DNA from: Oceanobacillus rekensis
GTDB lineage: Bacteria; Bacillota; Bacilli; Bacillales; Amphibacillaceae
Reading direction: 5' to 3'
Assembly (NCBI RefSeq): GCF_002153375.1
Contig: NZ_MTBQ01000001.1
Span: forward strand, 1 to 64,000
Length of the DNA: 64,000 nucleotides
Shown here: one piece after another, positions 18,070-28,554 of the stretch
Layout: the number at the start of each line of letters is the position of its first letter
Numbering within the stretch: position 1 is the stretch's first letter
Program-made: the position numbers and the translations under genes
Notes under the pieces: model-generated
The model's input: only the letters and a program-made list of their open reading frames with translations
Databases searched by the model: none
Told to the model about the DNA's origin: nothing

Positions 18070-18537
18070 AAAATGCGAAGTAACTACTATGTATTTTAGA
18101 TTTTATCCACAAAACCATAAAAAGTGACGTAACTACAGGCTGATTTCCAAAGACGTCTGCTTTTGCGGCCGTCCGGGATCGCTGCGGGCGGATGCGCACC
18201 TCAGGGCACGGCCTAAAGCCCCGAAGAGAAAACCACTCTTCAGGTCTTCAGACACGTGCTTTTCCCGCAGGAGTCACCGCCCACAGCGATGCCGGACTGG
18301 TGAAGTTGTGATGCCATTTTTAATTCAATAACTAAGCAGTTAATTGTTTGCAAGCTTAATACCAGCTCTGGGAAATACACGGAGAATACTGCGGGAAGAG
18401 AGGCATAGGTGAGACACTGAAATGCGTTAACATGAAGGGGCTCACCTATGCCTTAGGATGCGCGCAGTGTATTTCCCAGAGCGGTCGCCGAAGGTTCTCA
18501 TACTGATAGTAATCAACCAGCAGTTACTTCGCACTTT
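18070..18537. repeat. Hairpin-rich repeat block bounded by inverted ends
   Basis: A 470-bp block is bounded by inverted copies of AAATGCGAAGTAACT (18070-18085 and 18522-18537, one mismatch). Inside are two long hairpins. The first pairs 18169-18191 with 18277-18300 (core GATCGCTGCGGGCGG) and is much more GC-rich than the genome. The second pairs GCTCTGGGAAATACAC (18365-18380) with its complement at 18467-18482, and nests an inner stem GGCATAGGTGAG/CTCACCTATGCC (18402-18413, 18441-18452). No protein is encoded. A fragment like its right end recurs at 37884-37910. It looks like a non-autonomous, structured mobile or REP-type element. Confidence 0.65.
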
Positions 18538-18546
18538 ATTTAAACT

Positions 18547-18687
18547 GTGAAGGTTGAAAAAGCAACGAGATGTTCGAGAAGAGATATTAAAAAAGAATTC
18601 ATCTCTAGTGATACTCCTATTAGTGACTATTTTAAGAACTTTAAGCCTGACCTCTTTACAAATGCACGATTAGTACATACGATATAG
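18547..18687 (+). pseudogene. Possible 46-codon remnant
   Basis: A GTG-started open frame gives a charged peptide with DIKKEFISSDTPISDYFKNF and PDLFTNARLVHTI before a stop. It has no ribosome site and no family I recognise. It directly abuts the repeat block, so it may be the tail of a gene cut by that element, or chance. Confidence 0.2.
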
Positions 18688-18734
18688 TTGGAATACTTGT
18701 CTTTAATAACTTCAGTAATGGGGGAAGGAACGTA

Positions 18735-19328
18735 TTGTTTAAAAAAATATTTGGAATTAGCCTTTTATTAGTATTAGCTGGAATTGTAATCGGTAATTTT
18801 ATTGAACAAAAATACGTGGAGGAAGAAGAACCTTATATATATGATGTAACAGGTGACACCAATGTACAAGGTGGTGCAATCGCACCAAAAGAAAGCATTG
18901 GACTTGAAGCAGGAGAAGTAGCACCAGATTTCGAATTAGAAACACTTGATGGGCAACAGTTTAAATTATCAGATCTGAAAGGTAAAAAGGTAATTTTAAA
19001 TTTCTGGTATACCTGGTGTCCACCGTGTCGTGACGAAATGCCTGAAATGCAGGAGTTTTACGATGAGTATAGTGATGAAGTGGAGATAATTGCGGTGAAT
19101 TTAACGTATATGGAAAAAAGTGAGCAGGATGTACATGACTTTATTGATGAATTTTCATTTACCTATTCTGTACCATTGGATCGGGATCAAACTGTCGCGG
19201 ATGAATATAAAATACATGCTGCTCCAATTTCGTATTTTATAGGGACAGATGGAATTATTCAAGAACCGAGAAAAATTGGTCCGATGGATTATGAGTTCAT
19301 GGAAGAAATGGTCCAAGCATTAAATTAA
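18735..19328 (+). CDS. yneN: YneN, membrane-anchored thioredoxin-like protein
   Basis: This 197-residue protein has an N-terminal signal anchor (about residues 4-22), an acidic linker, and a TlpA/ResA-type thioredoxin domain with the active site WCPPC (around residues 94-98). Family blocks VAPDFELETLDGQQFKLSDLKGKK and the NFW start of the active-site strand are present. It probably reduces or oxidises exported thiols and could take electrons from CcdA. The start is TTG with GGGGAAGG six bases upstream. It lies downstream of citB as in B. subtilis. Confidence 0.92.
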   Translation: MFKKIFGISLLLVLAGIVIGNFIEQKYVEEEEPYIYDVTGDTNVQGGAIAPKESIGLEAGEVAPDFELETLDGQQFKLSDLKGKKVILNFWYTWCPPCRDEMPEMQEFYDEYSDEVEIIAVNLTYMEKSEQDVHDFIDEFSFTYSVPLDRDQTVADEYKIHAAPISYFIGTDGIIQEPRKIGPMDYEFMEEMVQALN

Positions 19329-19390
19329 TTCAATGTATTATAAAATTTAAAGTTTCTGGCAATACTCTTTATTAAAAGGGGTGGATTGCC

Positions 19391-19537
19391 ATGTCTCTTA
19401 AGAAAAAATTTAATTTTGAAGAATTAGTAGCCGAAAATCGAAAGCAGATTTTGCAGGATCGCATACTGATGGAGAAAATTGAAAGCAATTTAGATATGCG
19501 AATGAATCAAACAGTAAAAAAGACTAATGAGAATTAA
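19391..19537 (+). CDS. FbpB-like small basic protein
   Basis: This 48-residue protein begins MSLKKKFNFEELVAENRKQI and continues as one charged helix. The FEELV.EN...IL.D..L...IE pattern is that of the Fur-regulated basic protein B family, whose B. subtilis member works with the small RNA FsrA in iron sparing. The start is ATG after AAAGGGGTGG. I do not see a clear Fur box upstream, so iron control is not shown here. A terminator follows directly. Confidence 0.7.
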   Translation: MSLKKKFNFEELVAENRKQILQDRILMEKIESNLDMRMNQTVKKTNEN

Positions 19538-19540
19538 GGT

Positions 19541-19583
19541 GGAAAGCTATATTCCAGAATATTGGAATATAGCTTTCTTTCGT
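19541..19583 (+). terminator. terminator after the FbpB-like gene
   Basis: GAAAGCTATATTCCA pairs with TGGAATATAGCTTTC, followed by TTTCG, four bases after the stop. Confidence 0.8.
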
Positions 19584-19644
19584 ATAAGAATTCACTTTTA
19601 TTCAAAAAGTAAGCTTAATCTATTGGAGAAAGGAGATCTTAAAA

Positions 19645-19869
19645 ATGACAGACAAACAGTACCAACCGAAACCAGATGACCGTAGTGATAATGTAGAAAA
19701 ATTACAGAGTATGGTACAAGATACCATTCAGAATATTGAAAAGGCGCATGAAACAATGGAATTTTCAAGCGGCCAGGAGAAAGAACAAATTATAGCCAAA
19801 AATAAGCGTAGAGAAGAAGCTATTGAAGGTTTTCGCAGTGAAATCAAAGATGAATATCATAACCAATAA
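19645..19869 (+). CDS. tlp: Tlp, small acid-soluble spore protein
   Basis: This 74-residue hydrophilic protein matches the thioredoxin-like spore protein Tlp: PKPDDRSDNVEKLQ at the start, a long amphipathic helix (MVQDTIQNIEKAHETMEF) and NKRREEAIEGFRSEIKDE at the end. Tlp is a minor forespore protein. AAAGGAG precedes the ATG. A forespore (sigma G) promoter is expected, but I could not assign one with confidence. Confidence 0.93.
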   Translation: MTDKQYQPKPDDRSDNVEKLQSMVQDTIQNIEKAHETMEFSSGQEKEQIIAKNKRREEAIEGFRSEIKDEYHNQ

Positions 19870-19871
19870 TT

Positions 19872-19916
19872 AAAAAAATACCTCAAATCATTGTTGATTT
19901 GAGGTATTTTTTTACA
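19872..19916 (+). terminator. terminator after tlp
   Basis: A 19-bp perfect stem (AAAAAAATACCTCAAATCA with its complement) closes on a TTGT loop and ends in seven T. Confidence 0.92.
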
Positions 19917-19995
19917 ATTATAAAGACATTCATATGTCGATATTTACTTCGTTTATGATACGATTAAGAAATAAAGGAAGCTAGGGGGAAGCTAA

Positions 19996-20418
19996 TTGTT
20001 AAAATTAAGAACGCCAATAGAAGTCAGGTATCAGGAAACAGATAAAATGGGTGTCGTTTATCATGCCAATTATTTAATTTGGTTTGATATTGGAAGAACA
20101 AAATATGTGGAAGAACTTGGATTAAGTTATGTGAAACTGGAAGAAAATGATGTCGTATCCCCCGTACTTGACGTAAATGTTTCATTTAAGAAGCCGATTC
20201 GATTTGGAGAAGATGCTTTTGTAGAAACATGGTTAGAAGAATACGATGGAATTAGGACTGTTTATGGCTATCATATCCTTAATGCCGATGGTGATATAGC
20301 TGTGAGTGGATCTTCAAAACATGTCGTTGTCAAAAAAGATACATTTCGACCGATATCATTGAGAAGATCATTTCCTGAATGGCATCAAGCGTATCTTGCT
20401 CAGATTGAGGGTGAATAA
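19996..20418 (+). CDS. yneP: YneP, hotdog-fold acyl-CoA thioesterase
   Basis: This 140-residue protein belongs to the YbgC/4HBT group of hotdog thioesterases. The catalytic segment VRYQETDKMGVVYHANYLIWFD carries the conserved Asp and the HANY turn. The substrate is unknown but is probably a short acyl-CoA. The start is TTG behind GGGGGAAG. It precedes yneQ by two bases, so the two are co-translated as in B. subtilis. Confidence 0.93.
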   Translation: MLKLRTPIEVRYQETDKMGVVYHANYLIWFDIGRTKYVEELGLSYVKLEENDVVSPVLDVNVSFKKPIRFGEDAFVETWLEEYDGIRTVYGYHILNADGDIAVSGSSKHVVVKKDTFRPISLRRSFPEWHQAYLAQIEGE

Positions 20419-20420
20419 GG

Positions 20421-20720
20421 ATGGCTTTTGGATTAAAAAGAAGCGAACTAATCTCGTGGAAGAAAAATGTTGAAAATGGAGAGGTAGATTTCTTAACACA
20501 TTTTTGGCTTGATGATCGTTTTCCTGGTTGTAATACGGTGACTAAAGTAGGTTGTAGTGATATGGAGAAACTTAAAGACTGGGGTAAAACCTATGGTCTT
20601 CAAGAGGAGTGGATTCACCGTGACGAAAAATACCCACATTTTGATTTATTTGGTGAACGTCAAAAGGAGATATTACAAAGAGAAAAAAAGTGGGACCATA
20701 TTGAAAAGTTTAGATTATAA
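20421..20720 (+). CDS. yneQ: YneQ, conserved small protein
   Basis: This 99-residue soluble protein matches YneQ in length and position. It is rich in aromatic and acidic residues, with FLTHFWLDDRFPGCNTVTKVGC near the centre and WIHRDEKYPHFDLFGERQ near the end. The Cys and His residues suggest a metal site, but that is speculation. Its ribosome site lies in the end of yneP. No function is known. Confidence 0.87.
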   Translation: MAFGLKRSELISWKKNVENGEVDFLTHFWLDDRFPGCNTVTKVGCSDMEKLKDWGKTYGLQEEWIHRDEKYPHFDLFGERQKEILQREKKWDHIEKFRL

Positions 20721-20752
20721 AAGGCGTCTAACCCGACGCCTTTTATAATGGG
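20714..20752. terminator. bidirectional terminator between yneQ and yneR
   Basis: ATTATAAAAGGCGTC pairs with GACGCCTTTTATAAT around a six-base loop, between converging genes. Confidence 0.85.
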
Positions 20753-20761
20753 GAAAATTCA

Positions 20762-21049
20762 CTATATATATTTCAAAATTGGTTCATTGCGCTGATTATC
20801 AAATTCGATATCCAAGTCGCTATCTTCAAAATACCATATATCAGAGTCTTCAATGTAAAATGTAATATCTTCCACGGTTTTAGAAGTGTGAAGCGATTGC
20901 GGCCGATCCTTTTTCACACCAAGTGAAAAGCCTGGGATTTTACCACCAACTCCACCATATCTGACGAAAAAACGAAGTTCTTCTGTAGTGTCAATTTCCA
21001 GTTCTTCTTTATACCAAATCGCTGCTTCTTTACTAATATCAATATTCAC
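20762..21049 (-). CDS. yneR: YneR, HesB-like protein without cluster cysteines
   Basis: This 95-residue protein has the HesB/YneR fold (RFFVRYGGVGGKIPGFSLGV in the middle, FYIEDSDIWYFEDSDLDIEFD near the end). True IscA/HesB proteins bind Fe-S through three cysteines. This one has none, as is usual for the YneR branch, so it is unlikely to be a scaffold. The start is GTG with AGAGGGA upstream. Confidence 0.9.
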   Translation of the reverse strand: MNIDISKEAAIWYKEELEIDTTEELRFFVRYGGVGGKIPGFSLGVKKDRPQSLHTSKTVEDITFYIEDSDIWYFEDSDLDIEFDNQRNEPILKYI

Positions 21050-21084
21050 TTAAAGCAACTCCCTCTTATGTTTATTCGTGACTG

Positions 21085-21318
21085 TTACAAGTTATCTTTA
21101 TTCGTCTTCTCAGGTACGAGATCAACACCACCTGGATGAAAGGGATGACATTTACTAATTCTTTTAATAGTAAGATAAGCACCTTTAATCACACCAAAAC
21201 GTCTAAAAGCTTCAAGTCCATATTCCGAGCATGTAGGAAAGAATCTACAAGTGGCTGGTGTATATGGACTTATTGCTGTCCGGTAAAACTTGATAAGACC
21301 AATAAATAGATATTTCAT
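21085..21318 (-). CDS. yidD: YidD, membrane protein insertion efficiency factor
   Basis: This 77-residue protein shows the YidD pattern: [29 protein letters not shown] with two conserved cysteines, then [18 protein letters not shown]. It assists YidC-dependent insertion of membrane proteins. I take ATG at 21318. A TTG two codons earlier touches the folE2 stop. There is no strong ribosome site, so translation may be coupled to folE2, which ends six bases before. Confidence 0.93.
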   Translation of the reverse strand: MKYLFIGLIKFYRTAISPYTPATCRFFPTCSEYGLEAFRRFGVIKGAYLTIKRISKCHPFHPGGVDLVPEKTNKDNL

Positions 21319-21324
21319 TATCAA

Positions 21325-22260
21325 TTACCAGTTCAATGAAGAAAGTTTATCAAATGTTATCGATGCAATTGCATCATGCATGTGAATCGATTCTTCATTT
21401 CTACAGGAAACCTCAAACTTTGTTACAAAGTGCATTTCATATAAATCCGCAGCAACAAGGCGAACTATATCCTCAACAAATCGTGGGTTCTCATATGCCT
21501 GTTCCGTAACCATTTTTTCATCTGGTCTTTTTAAAACCGGATGCAGCCTCGCACTCGCATTACTTTCTGCAGCTTCTAGCAGCATTTCTTTCCAATCTGT
21601 AGTTGTCTCATCAAAATCCTCGGAAAGTGTGACTTCCATACTAACTTCTCCACGCTGATTATGGGCACTATACTCACTTATTTCCTTGGAACATGGGCAC
21701 AAAGTTGTTATTAATGCAGACAAGGATACATGTGCTGAATAACCTTCTATCTGATCATAGGTTACACGTATCAAAGCATTTGCATGATTTAGCCCGCTTA
21801 ATCCTGAATCTGGCCCCTTCCTTTCAAAAAACCATGGAAAGGAGACTTCAATTGTTGCATCTTTTTGCTCAAGACGTTCTGCTAGTTCTTTAACAAATCC
21901 ATTCAGATTTGCAATAGTTACAGAAAAACCTTGATCATGATAATGATTTAATTGTTCCATGAAACGGCTCATATTGGTTCCCTTACTTGTGTTGGTTAAG
22001 CTGGAAGAGAATTTGAATGTTCCGATGCTTGTCTGCCGCTCTGGACTTATATTACTATCGATTGTAATTGGATATTTTACATTTGAAATACCAACGACAT
22101 CAAGGTTAAATAGGAAGTTCTTTTTTGTGTTTTGCAAGTCTGCCATCTTACTTTTATCAACCGGTTTTATTTTCTCGGTAGGTTGAACAGAACCAAACAA
22201 TTTATGTCGTTGTTCTTTTGTCGGTAATTGTTTTAGTGGGAGTGTTTCTGTATGCTGCAT
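21325..22260 (-). CDS. folE2: GTP cyclohydrolase FolE2 (type IB)
   Basis: This 311-residue protein is the metal-flexible GTP cyclohydrolase IB, which makes dihydroneopterin triphosphate for folate and queuosine synthesis. The key motif CPCSKEISEYSAHNQRG (metal-binding Cys) and the N-terminal VGISNVKYPI are present. In B. subtilis the homologue is induced by zinc starvation through Zur. I did not find a convincing Zur box upstream, so here it may be constitutive. AAAGGGG precedes the ATG. yidD follows on the same strand. Confidence 0.95.
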   Translation of the reverse strand: MQHTETLPLKQLPTKEQRHKLFGSVQPTEKIKPVDKSKMADLQNTKKNFLFNLDVVGISNVKYPITIDSNISPERQTSIGTFKFSSSLTNTSKGTNMSRFMEQLNHYHDQGFSVTIANLNGFVKELAERLEQKDATIEVSFPWFFERKGPDSGLSGLNHANALIRVTYDQIEGYSAHVSLSALITTLCPCSKEISEYSAHNQRGEVSMEVTLSEDFDETTTDWKEMLLEAAESNASARLHPVLKRPDEKMVTEQAYENPRFVEDIVRLVAADLYEMHFVTKFEVSCRNEESIHMHDAIASITFDKLSSLNW

Positions 22261-22376
22261 AGCATGGTCCCCTTTCTAGCGATGAATTACTAAACTTAGC
22301 GATTGCTTTGTTTGTATGATTTATTTTAAGTATACTGAATGTACTATCATTATTCAATTTATTGGTTTTTAGTAAA

Positions 22377-22958
22377 TTACATCCATTTTATTTTCGGTTC
22401 GGTACCATTTTTAATTCGTTTAATATTTTCCCGGTGTCGATAAAAGACAAAAATAGTCAACAATGAAATAACAATAACAAGTCCAATATCATTTAAAAAT
22501 AAGGATAAAATGATAGTTATCACACCAGTAATCATGGAGGAAAGTGATACATATTTAGATAGATACAAGGTAATCAAAAAAGTAGTAATCATGATAACAA
22601 ACAACAGTGGATATATCCCTAAAATAATCCCCGCTGAAGTTGCAACTGCTTTTCCTCCTTTAAATTTGGCGAATATCGGATACGTATGTCCAATAACGGC
22701 GAAAATTCCGATTGCCAACACGTAGACATCTGCGCCAGAGAAGAGAGGAATCAGTGTTGCGATAGTACCTTTTAGAATATCTGAAATCATCACGATTATT
22801 CCAGCTTTGATACCAAGAACCCGGAATGTATTTGTTGCACCAAGATTCCCGCTTCCATGTTCACGTATATCAACTTTATAACCAATTTTACCAACGAGCA
22901 ATGCTGAAGGTATTGAGCCTAATAAGTATGCAAGGATAGCAAATAAAATATACTCCAA
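22377..22958 (-). CDS. plsY: PlsY, glycerol-3-phosphate acyltransferase
   Basis: This 193-residue protein has five membrane helices and the three PlsY motifs: [26 protein letters not shown], and [13 protein letters not shown]. It transfers acyl groups from acyl-phosphate to glycerol-3-phosphate, the first step of phospholipid synthesis. The start is TTG behind AGGAAT. The gene faces away from the opu and parE genes, as in B. subtilis (yneS). Confidence 0.96.
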   Translation of the reverse strand: MEYILFAILAYLLGSIPSALLVGKIGYKVDIREHGSGNLGATNTFRVLGIKAGIIVMISDILKGTIATLIPLFSGADVYVLAIGIFAVIGHTYPIFAKFKGGKAVATSAGIILGIYPLLFVIMITTFLITLYLSKYVSLSSMITGVITIILSLFLNDIGLVIVISLLTIFVFYRHRENIKRIKNGTEPKIKWM

Positions 22959-23246
22959 TATTATTCCTACTTTCGTTATTAAATAATTCGTTACGCAACT
23001 AGTATAACTACCATTATTTTAGCATGAACTACTAAGATAAAGAACTAAAATATGTACAAACCTATTAGTGAAAGAGATAATATTTTTCATTTTTAAATAT
23101 TTTTAGTTTATCATAGCTATGAAAGGGTATTTAATATAGTTGGTAGGATGGATTTTGGCTGTAACTAATTTAAGAGGTAGGGCGCTAGGGAGATATTCCA
23201 TACGCCCTAACTTAATTTTAAGCATGCATTTAAAGGGAGAACAGAT

Positions 23247-24314
23247 ATGATTGAATTTAAAAACGTAACGAAATTATATGAAGATGGAACGGAAGCAGTT
23301 AAGGAATTTTCACTTGAAGTAAGAAGAGGAGAAACATTGACATTAATCGGTCCAAGTGGCTGTGGAAAAACAACAACGATGAAAATGATCAATCGGCTGA
23401 TTGATCCGACATCTGGCGCAATATACATAAATGGTAAGAATATAAAAGATTATAACATACATGAATTAAGGTGGAATATTGGTTATGTGTTACAACAAAT
23501 TGCCCTATTTCCCCATTTGACCATTGAGGAAAATGTTTCCATTGTTCCAGAGATGAAAAAGTGGAGTAAAAAAGAAACTTTGACGCGAAGTAATGAATTA
23601 CTGGAAATGGTTGGTCTAGACCCTGCTATTTATAAAAATAGAATGCCTAGTGAACTTTCGGGTGGACAGCAACAGCGCATCGGAGTTATTCGGGCACTGG
23701 CCGCGGATCCGGATATCATCTTAATGGATGAACCATTCAGTGCCCTTGATCCAATCAGCAGGGAGCTATTACAGAATGATATTCAGAAATTACAAAAAGA
23801 GATTAAAAAAACGATTGTCTTTGTAACCCATGATATTGAAGAGGCGATAAAGTTGGGTGATCGCATTTGTCTGATGGAAGAAGGAAGAATCATTCAACTG
23901 GATGAACCAAAACATTTAATTATGAATCCAAGTAATGAATTAGTTAAAAACTTTATAGGAAACCAAAAGTCACCATGGCAAACAACCGTAGGAAGCATCT
24001 CAACATATAAAAAAGATCTGATTCTATCGGCTGAAAACCTTAACGGAGCAAATTATCGACAGCAGGGTAGCTTTGTTATTGTTGATAAGAATAATGTATT
24101 CCAGGGTATTCTTATGAACGGAAAAGTGATGAAAGGTCAGAGGATTGAGCATGATATGTCGTTATATGATGCAGCAGAATGTTTAAATGGTAGTGACCAA
24201 GCCTTATTTCCGGTATTGGAAGAGGAAAAGTTGGTAGGGATATTGTCATATCAAAATATTGTCGAACATCTTAGAAGCACGGCTACTAAGGAGAACGGGG
24301 TGATTAAGACATGA
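23247..24314 (+). CDS. opuFA: Compatible-solute ABC importer ATPase (OpuFA/OpuCA-like)
   Basis: This 355-residue ATPase has Walker A GPSGCGKTT (about residue 34), the signature ELSGGQQQR, Walker B IILMDEPFSALDP, and a C-terminal CBS-like region (about residues 250-345) typical of the OpuC/OpuF osmoprotectant importers. It powers uptake of glycine betaine or related solutes. AAAGGGAG precedes the ATG. The stop overlaps the next start by four bases. A small hairpin (TAGGGCG/CGCCCTA, 23180-23210) lies in the leader. Confidence 0.9.
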   Translation: MIEFKNVTKLYEDGTEAVKEFSLEVRRGETLTLIGPSGCGKTTTMKMINRLIDPTSGAIYINGKNIKDYNIHELRWNIGYVLQQIALFPHLTIEENVSIVPEMKKWSKKETLTRSNELLEMVGLDPAIYKNRMPSELSGGQQQRIGVIRALAADPDIILMDEPFSALDPISRELLQNDIQKLQKEIKKTIVFVTHDIEEAIKLGDRICLMEEGRIIQLDEPKHLIMNPSNELVKNFIGNQKSPWQTTVGSISTYKKDLILSAENLNGANYRQQGSFVIVDKNNVFQGILMNGKVMKGQRIEHDMSLYDAAECLNGSDQALFPVLEEEKLVGILSYQNIVEHLRSTATKENGVIKT

Positions 24315-25837
24315 ATGAATTTATAACCGTTTTTCAAAAAAGACAAAATATGCTACTGGAGACCACTTTAGAACACTTGCAAATTTCAATGATCTCGTTA
24401 ATCATCGCCGTTATTCTGGCGGTACCCCTAGGATTAATTCTAACTAGATATCCAAAGGTTGCTGAACCGATTATTGGTGTCTCTGCAGTCATGCAAACGA
24501 TTCCGAGTCTGGCAGTGTTAGCATTTCTAATTCCGTTTTTTGGTATTGGTACAACGCCAGCAATCATTGCACTTGTTTTATATGGACTCCTACCAATATT
24601 AAGGAATACGTATACAGGGATAAATGAAGTTAATCCAGCTCTTACAGAAGCGGCTACTGGAATGGGGATGAATTCACTAAAGCGGTTGACAAAGGTAGAA
24701 TTGCCCATAGCAATGCCGGTAATTATGGCTGGGATACGGACGTCAATGGTGCTTATTGTCGGGACAACAACAATTGCTGCTCTTATTGGTGCAGGCGGTT
24801 TAGGGGAAATCATTCTATTGGGATTGGATCGTGGTGCAGATATAAACTTAATTTTACTCGGTGCAATTCCTGCAGCATTGCTCGCTATTCTTCTGGATTT
24901 CATCTTAAAAATACTTGAGAAATTTTCTAAGAAAGCGGGAATAAAATCGTTTATTTTGACGTTTCTGATAGCCATCTTTATTATTGCAACTCCATTTATA
25001 TGGAATGGAAATAAACAGCCGGACCTTGTCATTGGAGGCAAAATGGGTTCTGAACCTGAGCTATTGATTAATATGTATAAGTTATTGATTGAGGAAGAAA
25101 CGGATTTGACGGTTAGTTTAGAACCAAACCTTGGAAAAACAGCTTTTGTATTCAGTGCGCTTCAGGAAGGAAGTATCGATATTTTTCCGGAATTTACAGG
25201 AACTGCCATTGTTACACATATGGAAGACCAGGCGGAAAGTAATGAGGCGCGGGAAGTATATGAACAGGCAAGACAAGGAATGAAAGATGAATTTGATATG
25301 GAATTCCTTCAGCCAATGGCATTTAACAATACATATGCCGTGGCAACTACGAAAGAAATGGCCGATCAATACGATCTCAGGGAAATCGGCGACCTGAAGC
25401 GAATTGAAAATGAAATTACAGCAGGATTTACATTGGAGTTTAACGACCGATATGATGGGTATGTGGGAATGCAGGATGTTTATAATTTGGAAATTGCTGA
25501 TATTAAGACAATGGAACCAGGAATCAGACAAAGTGCTCTTACAAATGGTGAAGTGGACATCATTGACGCCTATGCAACAGACAGTTATATGATAGAATTG
25601 GATTTAGTGACCCTGGATGATCCGGAGAATCTATTTCCACCGTATCAAGGAGCACCATTAATGCGGACAGATACACTGGAAACATATCCAGAGCTGGAAG
25701 CAATTTTGAATCAACTAAGCGGAAAAATAACAGATGAAGAGATGCGGCAAATGAATTACAAGGTGGACTATGATGATGAATCTCCAAATGAAGTGGCAAG
25801 GACGTATTTAGAAAATGAAGGTTTACTACCCAATTAA
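24311..25837 (+). CDS. opuFB: Fused permease and substrate-binding protein (OpuFB-like)
   Basis: This 508-residue protein joins an inner-membrane permease domain (residues 1-210, with the ABC coupling loop EAATGMGMNSLKRLTKVELP) to an extracytoplasmic binding domain (about residues 235-508, beginning DLVIGGKMGSEPELL and containing DIFPEFTGTAI). An extra helix around residues 212-230 anchors the join. With the ATPase it forms the two-gene OpuF type of importer. The B. subtilis equivalent OpuC uses four separate genes. The substrate is probably glycine betaine, choline-derived solutes or carnitine, which fits a salt-tolerant host. Confidence 0.9.
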   Translation: MNEFITVFQKRQNMLLETTLEHLQISMISLIIAVILAVPLGLILTRYPKVAEPIIGVSAVMQTIPSLAVLAFLIPFFGIGTTPAIIALVLYGLLPILRNTYTGINEVNPALTEAATGMGMNSLKRLTKVELPIAMPVIMAGIRTSMVLIVGTTTIAALIGAGGLGEIILLGLDRGADINLILLGAIPAALLAILLDFILKILEKFSKKAGIKSFILTFLIAIFIIATPFIWNGNKQPDLVIGGKMGSEPELLINMYKLLIEEETDLTVSLEPNLGKTAFVFSALQEGSIDIFPEFTGTAIVTHMEDQAESNEAREVYEQARQGMKDEFDMEFLQPMAFNNTYAVATTKEMADQYDLREIGDLKRIENEITAGFTLEFNDRYDGYVGMQDVYNLEIADIKTMEPGIRQSALTNGEVDIIDAYATDSYMIELDLVTLDDPENLFPPYQGAPLMRTDTLETYPELEAILNQLSGKITDEEMRQMNYKVDYDDESPNEVARTYLENEGLLPN

Positions 25838-25851
25838 AGGAGGAAGTTGAC

Positions 25852-26268
25852 ATGGCTTGGGAAAATCCCGCTAATAGTGAATTGAAACGTATTCTTGAAT
25901 CTGCTAAAACGATAGCAGTTGTTGGACTGTCGAATAATCCTGATAAAACGGCTTACCAGATCTCCAAAATTATGCAAGAACAAGGTTACCGAATTATACC
26001 AGTTAATCCAACGGTTGATGAGGTTCTCGGTGAAAAGGCGTACCCTTCATTAAAAGATATACCGGATAAAATTGATATTATAAATGTCTTCAGGAGACCT
26101 GAATATTTACAATCTGTCGCAAAAGATGCAGCAGAAACAGAATGTCGTGTATTTTGGGCACAACAGGGAATTGTGAATGAGGAAGCCTATCACTATTTAA
26201 CAGAAAGAGATTTTACGGTTATAATGGATTTATGTATTAAAGTAGTCCATTCAGTGCTTGTCAAATAA
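25852..26268 (+). CDS. yneT: YneT, CoA-binding domain protein
   Basis: This 138-residue protein is a single CoA-binding Rossmann domain (KTIAVVGLSNNPDKTAYQISKIMQEQGYRIIPVNP), followed by KIDIINVFRRPEYL and a VIMDLCIKV ending with a conserved cysteine. The ligand may be CoA or an acyl-CoA. The exact role is unknown. AGGAGG precedes the ATG. It is followed by a terminator and then parE, as in B. subtilis. Confidence 0.93.
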   Translation: MAWENPANSELKRILESAKTIAVVGLSNNPDKTAYQISKIMQEQGYRIIPVNPTVDEVLGEKAYPSLKDIPDKIDIINVFRRPEYLQSVAKDAAETECRVFWAQQGIVNEEAYHYLTERDFTVIMDLCIKVVHSVLVK

Positions 26269-26290
26269 ACAGTTTTTAAAAATAAACTTG

Positions 26291-26323
26291 AAAAGAATGC
26301 CAGATTTATGGCATTCTTTTTAT
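26291..26323 (+). terminator. terminator after yneT
   Basis: AAAAGAATGCCA pairs with TGGCATTCTTTT around a six-base loop and runs into TTTTATT. Confidence 0.88.
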
Positions 26324-26450
26324 TGTCGACTTTGGTTATCCATTGGTTCTAAATGTTGCGGAAATCGCCGTACAAACGAAAATTTATGCATGAAATCAGC
26401 AATTATAGTATACTTAGGAACATAATCTGCGTATGATATAGCATATGTGA

Positions 26451-28490
<2,040 letters not shown>

Positions 28491-28554
28491 GTTATAAATG
28501 AATCAAATATATATGAAGAAGAATATACAATTGATTAGGTAAGGGGGGGTAGTT

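Noticed and set aside
24334-25041. 235-codon minus-strand ORF opposite the OpuFB-like gene
   Set aside because: It is antisense to a clearly coding permease, has low-complexity basic sequence and no ribosome site, so it is a shadow of the real frame.
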